Assembly: GCA_900550615.1 (NCBI GenBank)
Contig: URSX01000012.1
Location: 1-28,832, forward strand
Length of the DNA stretch: 28,832 bases
Direction of reading: 5' to 3'
DNA from: an uncultured Eubacteriales bacterium
GTDB lineage: Bacteria > Bacillota > Clostridia > Oscillospirales > Oscillospiraceae
A model generated the notes under the pieces. It did no database searches, was not told the DNA's origin, and saw only the letters and a list, made by a program, of their open reading frames with translations. The position numbers and the translations under genes were made by a program. The stretch's first letter is position 1. Every line of letters begins with the position of its first letter. This document shows positions 20,997 through 28,832 of this stretch, piece by piece.

Positions 20997-22064
20997 ATGT
21001 CGGAAAAGCAACGAAAATTTATAAGTACGGTCATATACTGGGGACTGGTCCTTCTGCTGTGCTGGGTCGGCATTCGGTATGTGCTTCTCTGGCTGCTGCC
21101 CTTTCTTCTGGCGCTGGGCGTTGCCAGCATCATGGAGCCGACAGTCTGTTTTCTGCGGGAAAAGCTGCGGCTGCGGCGGGGATTTATCTCAGCGATACTG
21201 TCCTTTGTGCTGCTGGCGCTGCTGTTTGCCGTTTTGACGGTGCTGCTGATGAACCTGATGCAGCAGACCGTTCGGCTGTTCAGGGCGCTCCCCCAGTATC
21301 TGGCAGAGCTTCCGGCCTACTTTTCGGCCATGCAGCGGCGGCTGGAGCAGTTCTGTGCCTCGTGCCCGCAGAGCATGCAAGGGTGGATGCAGCGGGCCAT
21401 AGACGACGTGTCGCAGCAGATATCCTCCTGGTTTACCCGATTCTCCGCCCGGTGTGTCAGCGCCACCGCAGACGCTCTGTCGAGTCTTCCCTCCGCGTTT
21501 TTATTTGCAGCCACCACTGTACTGGCTATATTCTTTACAGCGAGCCAATTCCCTTCAGTTATGGCGTTTTTACGACGTCAGCTGCCGCCGCAAAAGCTGC
21601 AGAAAGCCGGAGGCGTAAAGAAAAATCTGCTCTCCACCCTCACTAAGTGGTTCAAGGCGCAGTGTATCCTCCTGAGCGTGACCTTCGCCGAGCTTCTGGC
21701 GGGATTTGTCATCATCCGGCAGCCGTATGCCCTGCTGCTGGCTGCCGTTATCGCCGTCATCGATGCGCTGCCCGTGTTCGGAACCGGTACGGTCCTGCTG
21801 CCCTGGGCGGTGGTGTGTCTGCTGCTGCAGCAGATGCCTAAGGCCATCGCCCTGGGGATTCTCTATGCCGTGATCTCACTGGTACGAAGCTTCCTGGAGC
21901 CGAAGGTCATGGCGGCCCAGGTCAACCTCCCTCCTCTGGCAGCGCTAATGGCCATGTATATCGGCTTTTGCGCCCTCGGCGTGGGAGGGATGATCCTGTT
22001 TCCCATGCTGCTCCTCTTTCTCAAGCAGCTGCGGGATGCCGGATACCTGAACCTATGGAAGTAG
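20997..22064 (+). CDS. AI-2E transporter / YtvI-type integral membrane protein
   Basis: Polytopic membrane protein of 355 aa in the AI-2E transporter (PerM/YtvI) superfamily. About seven to eight hydrophobic segments: two at the N-terminus (residues 12-45), one near 60-85, then a soluble helical portion (about 90-170), and the rest in the C-terminal half (from SAFLFAATTVLAIFF to MILFPMLLLFL). The motif PVFGTGTVLLPWAVV is characteristic. YtvI homologues are sporulation-linked in Bacillus, others export small molecules or act as antiporters; function here is open. The start at 20997 has GGAGG 5 bases upstream; the longer frame to 20955 lies before it. It ends inside the convergent cca gene (12-base overlap). 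No confident promoter. Confidence 0.88.
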   Translation: MSEKQRKFISTVIYWGLVLLLCWVGIRYVLLWLLPFLLALGVASIMEPTVCFLREKLRLRRGFISAILSFVLLALLFAVLTVLLMNLMQQTVRLFRALPQYLAELPAYFSAMQRRLEQFCASCPQSMQGWMQRAIDDVSQQISSWFTRFSARCVSATADALSSLPSAFLFAATTVLAIFFTASQFPSVMAFLRRQLPPQKLQKAGGVKKNLLSTLTKWFKAQCILLSVTFAELLAGFVIIRQPYALLLAAVIAVIDALPVFGTGTVLLPWAVVCLLLQQMPKAIALGILYAVISLVRSFLEPKVMAAQVNLPPLAALMAMYIGFCALGVGGMILFPMLLLFLKQLRDAGYLNLWK

Positions 22065-23378
22065 CGGCCCGCGCTCCTGCAAAGCAGCCAGCAGGGCTGT
22101 CCGTTCGTTTGCCATTTCTCCGGCAGCGACCCGCTGCAAAAGGGCGTGCAGCGCCTGCCCGATTTCCCGTCCGGAATATCCCAGGGCGAGAAGGTCATTT
22201 CCATCCACGGCCAGATCTCTGATTTGCAGGCATCGCTTCTTCCGGAGGATATCCTCCAAAAGCTCCTCCGCTTCATCCAGCATGCTCCCCACATAATGAA
22301 ACTCCGGCGCCTGGGCCAGATTGTCCGCCCGCTTCACCTCCAGAAGCCGCCGGAAATTCTCCTCTCCCAGCGTCAGCAAGGCGCGGCCTATCCCCTGTTC
22401 TGTTACGGGGATGTTTCTGTCATGCCAGCAGATCAGCGTGACAATGTTCTCCCGATCCTTTTTCCGCATCCGCATGCGCGTACAGATCTCCCCGGACATG
22501 GCGGCGCTGCGGTCCGGATGGCCGTAAAAATGGCCCTGCCCCGCCGCATCGACCGTAAAGGTATCCACCTTGCCAATATCATGAAGCAGCATGACCCAGC
22601 GCAGGATCGGATCATTCCGGATGGCCGCTGTGGCATAGACAATATGCGTGTACAGGTCGAAGCAGTGATGAATGTTTCGCTGGTCGAAGCCCACACACGG
22701 CAGCAGTTCCGGCAGAAACACCCCCAGCACATCCGGATAATCCAGCAGCACCTCCCTGCATCCGCTGCCGCACAGCAGCTTGTTCATCTCCGCAAGAATA
22801 CGCTCTGCCGCGATCCTTTTCAGCAGCCCCGCCCTTGCGTGCACGGCCTCCACCGCGGCCGGGTCTACGGCAAATTGCAGCACGGATGCAAAGCGGATGG
22901 CCCGCAGTATGCGCAGGGCGTCCTCCTCAAATCTTTTTCGGGGATCCCCCACGCAGCGGATCCGCCGAAGGGCGAGATCCTTCTGCCCGCCAAAGGGGTC
23001 TATGACCCGGCCGTCATCGTCCATAGCCATGGCGTTTATGGTCAAGTCCCGCCGGGAGAGGTCCTCTTCTATGGACGAGGAAAAGGAGACCGTATCGGGA
23101 TGCCGCCCGTCGGAGTAGGTTCCCTCCGTGCGAAAAGTAGTAATTTCATACAGCCCATCTCGGGCCTTAACAGTGACGGTTCCGTGCCGGAGCCCCGTGG
23201 GGATCGCTTTTTCCCCAAATATTTCCATGATCTGCTCCGGGCGGGCGGAGCTGGCAATGTCCCAATCCTCCGGTGTGCGGCCCATGAGGACATCCCGCAC
23301 ACACCCGCCTACCAGATAGGCCCGGAACCCCCGAGCTTTGATCGTTTTTATTATTTCCGCTGCCTGCTCACGGCTCAT
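22053..23378 (-). CDS. cca: CCA tRNA nucleotidyltransferase (class II, with HD domain)
   Basis: Adds or repairs the 3' CCA end of tRNA; 441 aa. The nucleotidyltransferase core has YLVGGCVRDVLMGR (21-34), the catalytic carboxylates in EDWDIASSA, RRDLTINAMAMD, and the tRNA-binding neck RFEEDALRILRAIRFASVL. A C-terminal HD domain (LLHDIGKVDTF, near 264-275, plus HYGH-like and WHDRNI histidines) suggests a phosphohydrolase function as well. Poly(A) polymerase relatives share the head domain, so CCA addition is inferred from the whole architecture. Start ATG has GGAGG 7 bases upstream. The 3' end overlaps the convergent YtvI-like gene, so there is no room for a separate terminator. Confidence 0.93.
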   Translation of the reverse strand: MSREQAAEIIKTIKARGFRAYLVGGCVRDVLMGRTPEDWDIASSARPEQIMEIFGEKAIPTGLRHGTVTVKARDGLYEITTFRTEGTYSDGRHPDTVSFSSSIEEDLSRRDLTINAMAMDDDGRVIDPFGGQKDLALRRIRCVGDPRKRFEEDALRILRAIRFASVLQFAVDPAAVEAVHARAGLLKRIAAERILAEMNKLLCGSGCREVLLDYPDVLGVFLPELLPCVGFDQRNIHHCFDLYTHIVYATAAIRNDPILRWVMLLHDIGKVDTFTVDAAGQGHFYGHPDRSAAMSGEICTRMRMRKKDRENIVTLICWHDRNIPVTEQGIGRALLTLGEENFRRLLEVKRADNLAQAPEFHYVGSMLDEAEELLEDILRKKRCLQIRDLAVDGNDLLALGYSGREIGQALHALLQRVAAGEMANERTALLAALQERGPLLP

Positions 23379-23419
23379 AGACCATCCTCCGTCGGAAACG
23401 TTTTTCCTTTCATTTTGTG

Positions 23420-23448
23420 TTGCACTTCTTCCCGATTCGTATTATAAT
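23420..23448 (+). promoter_or_regulatory. Promoter of murC
   Basis: -35 TTGCAC (23420-23425), 17-base spacer, -10 TATAAT (23443-23448). Predicted start near 23455; the murC leader is about 50 bases with AGGAGG at 23491-23496. Confidence 0.8.
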
Positions 23449-23505
23449 ATTTCTGTTTTAAAAATGCAATTGTGTAATGAACCTGTCTTTAGGAGGCAAT
23501 TTGAT

Positions 23506-24900
23506 ATGATGCATCCCACAGTGGATTTTAAGAACTATCTCAAACCCGGTATCCGCGTACATCTGGCCGGCATCGGCGGCGTATCCATGTGCCCCCTGGC
23601 CGAGGTCCTCCAGGGTATGGGTCTGTGTGTGCAGGGCTCCGACATGACGGAAAGCGAGACGGTAAAGCACCTGCGCACTCTGGGAATCCCCGTGTCCATT
23701 GGCCATTCCGCCGAGAATCTGCAAAGTGCCCAGCTGGTGATCCGCACAGCCGCCATCCACGATGACAACCCGGAGATCTCCGGCGCTGTGACCCGGGGCA
23801 TCCCCGTATATGAGCGTGCCCAGGCCTGGGGCGCTATTATGCAGCAGTATCGCAACGCTTTGTGTATCTCCGGCACTCATGGCAAAACCACCACTACCTC
23901 TATGGCCACCCATATCTTTATGGCGGCCCAGGCGGATCCCACTGTGATGATCGGCGGCACACTGCCCATGCTGCACTCCGGCTATCGCGTGGGCCACGGT
24001 GACACGATCATTCTGGAGTCCTGCGAATACTGCAATTCCTTTCTGAACTTCTTCCCCACGGTGGCCGTGATCCTGAACGTGGAGGCCGACCATCTGGACT
24101 TTTTCAAGGATCTGACAGACGTGGAGCGATCTTTCCACGCTTTTGCCGATCTTGTACCCCAGAACGGCTTTGTCATTGCCAACGCGGACGACCCGGGGGC
24201 CATGGACGCGGTCAAGGGACTGGCGCATTCTGTATTTACTTTCTCCGTAAAAGACGAAGCGGCAGACTGCCGGGCTGACCAGGTGGCATACCACGACGGC
24301 TGCGGCGAATTTGACGTGGTCATTCACGGTAAATTCTACGCCCATATAGCGCTGGCCGTGGCCGGAAAGCACAACGTCTCCAACGCCCTGGCCGCTGCTG
24401 CGGCGGCTTATGTGCTGGGCATCAGCGGAAAAGCCGTGGAGGAGGGCCTGCACAGCTTCCATGGCGCGGGACGGCGGTTTGAGTATAAGGGCAGCTTCCG
24501 CGGTGCCGAGGTATACGATGACTATGCCCACCATCCCGGTGAGCTGCACGCCCTGCTGACGACGGCCCGCTCCATGGCCTGCAAGCGGGTCATCTGCGCC
24601 TTCCAGCCCCACACCTACACTCGCACGCAGGCACTCTTTTCCGATTTTGTGAAGGAACTGAAGCTGGCTGATGTCGCAGTGCTGGCGGAGATCTATGCCG
24701 CTCGGGAGACCAATGACATCGGCATTTCCTCCAGTCAGCTGGCTGAGAAGATCCCGGGGGCCATATACTGCTCCACGCTGGATCAGGTGGCGGATACGCT
24801 GGCGCAGATAGCCCAGCCGGGTGATCTGATCCTCACCGTTGGCGCGGGAGATATTTTCCGTGCTGGAGAAAAATTGCTTGCAATGGAGAATAAGACATGA
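23506..24900 (+). CDS. murC: UDP-N-acetylmuramate-L-alanine ligase
   Basis: ATP-dependent cytoplasmic ligase adding L-alanine to UDP-MurNAc, the first amino acid of the peptidoglycan stem; 464 aa. Motifs: N-terminal UDP-binding HLAGIGGVSM (19-28), ATP loop SGTHGKTTTT (122-131), a Mur-ligase ESCEY segment and NVEADHLDFF in the central domain, and GAGRRFEYKG with DDYAHHPGEL in the C-terminal domain. The start is ATG 23506, placed 9 bases after AGGAGG; a second ATG follows immediately. The longer frame to 23338 runs through the promoter into cca. It overlaps the next gene by 4 bases. Confidence 0.97.
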   Translation: MMHPTVDFKNYLKPGIRVHLAGIGGVSMCPLAEVLQGMGLCVQGSDMTESETVKHLRTLGIPVSIGHSAENLQSAQLVIRTAAIHDDNPEISGAVTRGIPVYERAQAWGAIMQQYRNALCISGTHGKTTTTSMATHIFMAAQADPTVMIGGTLPMLHSGYRVGHGDTIILESCEYCNSFLNFFPTVAVILNVEADHLDFFKDLTDVERSFHAFADLVPQNGFVIANADDPGAMDAVKGLAHSVFTFSVKDEAADCRADQVAYHDGCGEFDVVIHGKFYAHIALAVAGKHNVSNALAAAAAAYVLGISGKAVEEGLHSFHGAGRRFEYKGSFRGAEVYDDYAHHPGELHALLTTARSMACKRVICAFQPHTYTRTQALFSDFVKELKLADVAVLAEIYAARETNDIGISSSQLAEKIPGAIYCSTLDQVADTLAQIAQPGDLILTVGAGDIFRAGEKLLAMENKT

Positions 24901-25433
24901 ATATCTCTTCCGTTTTTTCCGGACGGCCCGACGATATCAGGGAGCCTGTGGAGCAGCGGGTCTATGACCTGCTGGATGCGTTGAAGATCCCCTACGAGCG
25001 TGTGGATCACGATCCGGCGCATGATATGGATGCCTGCGCGGGTATCAGCCAGGTGCTGGGTGTACATATCTGCAAAAATCTGCTGCTGACGCCTCGCAAC
25101 CGCAGCGCCTTCTATCTGCTGGCCATGCCGGAGGACCGCCCCTTCCGCACGGCGGATTTTTCCAAGGTCATCGGCTCCTCCCGGCTGAGCTTTGCCTCTG
25201 CGGAGGATCTACAAAATCTTCTGGGCGTGACGCCCGGCTCGGCATCCGTCCTGGGCCTGATGAATGACACGGAGCACCGCGTCACCCTGGCTCTGGAGCG
25301 CAGCGTGGCCGAGGCGGAATGGTTCGGCTGCCATCCCTGCCGCAACACCAGCTCTCTGCGGCTGAAAACGGCAGATCTGCTCCATGTTTTCCTGCCGCAT
25401 ATCGGCTGCACACCGGTCATCGTTGACCTTTGA
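24897..25433 (+). CDS. Prolyl-tRNA editing protein (YbaK/ProX family)
   Basis: Free-standing editing-domain protein of 178 aa, likely hydrolysing misacylated prolyl-tRNA (for example Ala-tRNA-Pro), like the ProXp-ala/PrdX group. Supporting segments: VYDLLDALKIPYERVDHDPAHDMDA, the core GVHICKNLLLTPRNRSAFYLL with the conserved Lys, and GVTPGSASVLGLMND. The ATG overlaps the murC stop (24897-24900), with GGAG 8 bases upstream, so it is cotranscribed with murC. A perfect terminator follows at 25441-25478. Precise tRNA specificity is not readable. Confidence 0.9.
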   Translation: MNISSVFSGRPDDIREPVEQRVYDLLDALKIPYERVDHDPAHDMDACAGISQVLGVHICKNLLLTPRNRSAFYLLAMPEDRPFRTADFSKVIGSSRLSFASAEDLQNLLGVTPGSASVLGLMNDTEHRVTLALERSVAEAEWFGCHPCRNTSSLRLKTADLLHVFLPHIGCTPVIVDL

Positions 25434-25440
25434 CCTTTCG

Positions 25441-25478
25441 GATTATCCCGCAGGAAAGACTGCGGGATAATCTTTTTT
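25441..25478 (+). terminator. Rho-independent terminator after murC-prolyl-tRNA editing gene
   Basis: Perfect 12-base stem (25441-25452 with 25461-25472), 8-base loop, then TTTTTT. Begins 8 bases after the stop codon. Confidence 0.95.
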
Positions 25479-25572
25479 GTCCGAAAAGAGGAAATCGAAA
25501 TCTTTCTTCGTATAAGTTAAGTGAAGAAGTGTTGCCCGGCTCAGTGCAACAGACGAGAAAGGAGGGCGATCT

Positions 25573-27353
25573 ATGGCATTTCCCCAGAGTTTTCTGGATG
25601 AGCTGGCTGCCAGAAATGATATTCTGGATGTAGTCGGCAGCTATGTGTCTCTGCAGCCTAAGGGCGGCAGCTATTGGGGCTGCTGTCCGTTTCACAACGA
25701 AAAAACCCCCTCCTTCCATGTGCTGCAGGACAAGCAGTACTATCACTGCTTCGGCTGCAAAAAAGGCGGCGGCGTCATCAATTTTATCATGGATATAGAA
25801 AATCTGTCCTATCCAGATGCGGTGCGCTTTCTGGCGAAGCGGGTGAATCTGCCCGTGCCGGAGGATCGGGAGTCCGACGGGGCAGATCGCCTGCGCAAAC
25901 GGTTGCTGGAGCTGAACCGGGACGCCGCCCGGTACTATTATCAGACGCTGCAAGGCCCGGAGGGTGCAGCGGTGCAGGCCTATCTGAACCGCCGGCAGAT
26001 CCGCCGTGGGATCGCCGTTCGCTTCGGTATGGGGGCCGCCCGGGACGGGTGGGATCACCTGCTGCGGGCCATGACGGAAAAGGGTTACTCTAAGCAGGAG
26101 CTTATAAAGGCGGGACTTGTTGTACAGAATAAAAATGGCGGGCTATATGATAAGTTCCGCAACAGACTGATACTGCCGGTGGTGGATGTGCGGGGGGATG
26201 TGGTCGGCTTCGGTAGCCGCGTTATTGATAAATCCGAGCCCAAATACATGAACACCAGTGAGACGCCGGTCTACAGCAAACGCCGGGTGCTGTACGGGCT
26301 GAATCTGGCCAAGAAAACAAAACGGCCCAACATCATTCTCTGCGAGGGAAACCTGGATGTGGTGACGCTGCACCAGGCGGGATTTGACAACGCCGTGGCC
26401 TCCATGGGCACCGCCCTCACTGTAGAGCAGACGCGCCTGCTCAGCCGATACACCAAGGAGCTGATCCTCTGCTATGACAACGACAACGCCGGCCAACTCG
26501 CCACCCAACGAGCGCTGGATATCCTGAAAAACTCAGAATTTTCCGTGCGGGTGCTGCAGCTGCCTCGCCGCCTGGTGGACGGCAGTTACATAAAACAGGA
26601 TGCGGATGATTTTATCAAGTTCCAAGGTGCGCAGGCTTTTGAGCGTCTGCTTACCGGAAGTGAAAACGGCATTGAGTTCCGCATGGGACAGGTGGCTGCC
26701 AAGTATAACCTGCAGGACGACGCGGACCGCATCGCCTATGCCGCCGACATCAGCCAGGTCTTATCGACGCTGGATAACGCAGTGGAGCGTGAGGTCTACA
26801 CCGTGCGCGCCGCAGAGGCCGCAGGTCTTACGCCGGAGGCTATGCGCAGCGAGGTCAGCCGGGTCTATAGGCGCAGCAAGCGCAAGCAGCAGAATATCCA
26901 GACACGCCGGGAAATGAATCCCGTGTCCGCGCTGCAGCCCCAGGTGCGGGATCTTCGCTATGCAAATCTGCGCAGCGCCTTGGCGGAGGAGGGCATTCTC
27001 CGCCTGATGATGCGGGACGATGACCTGTTTGCCGGGGTAGATATGCCGAAGCCAGAGGAGTTTTCTGCCCCGGTTCTGCGAAAGATCTATGAGCTGCTGC
27101 TCCGGGATCGAGAGTCCGGACGGCCCCACAGCATAGCGGCCCTGGCAGGAGAACTGTCATCGGAGGAGATGAGCCACTTTACGGCTATACTACAGAAACC
27201 GGAATCCGTTTCCGGGGCACATCAGGCGCTGCAGGATTATGTGCGCATTATTCGGGAGGAAGCAGACCGCAGCGGCAGTGAACAGGAGATTGATCCGCTG
27301 CTGGCGGCAAAAGAAAAATACAAATTCAAAAAGGGATACGGAGGAAAGAATAC

Positions 27354-27357
<4 letters not shown>
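25573..27357 (+). CDS. dnaG: DNA primase
   Basis: Makes RNA primers for replication forks; 594 aa. The N-terminal CHC2-type zinc finger has C38, H41, C59 and C62 (CPFHNEKTPSFHV to CFGCKKGG). The catalytic TOPRIM domain shows CEGNLDVV (257-264) and the acidic YDNDNAGQ (DND 302-304). The C-terminal helicase-binding domain is more variable. Start ATG has AGGAGG 7 bases upstream. Its stop overlaps rpoD by 4 bases, the classic macromolecular-synthesis operon order without rpsU. The leader holds a small GTTGC/GCAAC stem; no clear sigma-A promoter was seen. Confidence 0.97.
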
Positions 27358-28781
<1,424 letters not shown>

Positions 28782-28832
28782 TAATATTTACTGCTCTAGA
28801 ATTAAAACCGCTAAATGCAATGGAATCAAGTA

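Overview
This window is a gene-dense chromosomal segment of an endospore-forming, strictly anaerobic Firmicute. Three things point there. It carries spoIIGA-sigE, spoIVA and sigH. It has a ferredoxin-linked 2-oxoacid oxidoreductase operon and a pyrophosphate-type phosphofructokinase. Its gene pairs (dnaG-rpoD, ruvCAB, trmK-nif3) are typical of Clostridia. Base composition is moderately GC-rich by eye, and several starts are TTG or GTG behind good Shine-Dalgarno sites. Together these suggest an Oscillospiraceae-like gut clostridium; the family is an inference, the sporulating anaerobe is well supported. I see 30 protein genes, no rRNA, tRNA, CRISPR array, phage or intact insertion sequence.

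Layout. 21-3351 (minus): ferredoxin, alpha, beta and gamma subunits of a VOR/KOR-type 2-oxoacid:ferredoxin oxidoreductase, then a P-loop ATPase. They are divergent from an XRE-type regulator (3631-4362, plus), and both sides have near-identical strong promoters. 4432-6001 (minus): the spoIIGA-sigE sporulation unit. 6134-8499: divergent fba and pfp, two glycolytic genes sharing one compact promoter region. 8558-10926 (minus): coaX and spoIVA. 11054-13272 (minus): trmK, nif3-like and yebC. 13348-14637 (minus): a DUF1858 protein, a zinc-ribbon protein and sigH. 14709-18270 (minus): ruvC-ruvA-ruvB-glmM. 18443-20202 (plus): a FrhB-like iron-sulfur protein translationally coupled to queH. 20205-20458: an unusual hairpin-rich element between two identical copies of a terminator hairpin. 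20468-23378: an ACT-domain PheB-like gene, a YtvI-like membrane protein and cca. 23506-25433 (plus): murC and a prolyl-tRNA editing protein. 25573-28781 (plus): dnaG-rpoD. The last 50 bases hold nothing I can identify.

Most of the window is core metabolism, DNA replication and repair, transcription and sporulation. Points for a second look: the 201-base structured element that appears to have split a bidirectional terminator with a 25-base duplication; the FrhB-like/QueH pair, which may be a dedicated electron-delivery arrangement for queuosine synthesis; a sigH promoter so close to the start codon that the mRNA would be leaderless; a spoIIGA promoter with abnormal spacing; and a type III pantothenate kinase with substitutions at normally invariant positions.

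All calls come from reading the sequence and family knowledge. No search or structure prediction was run.
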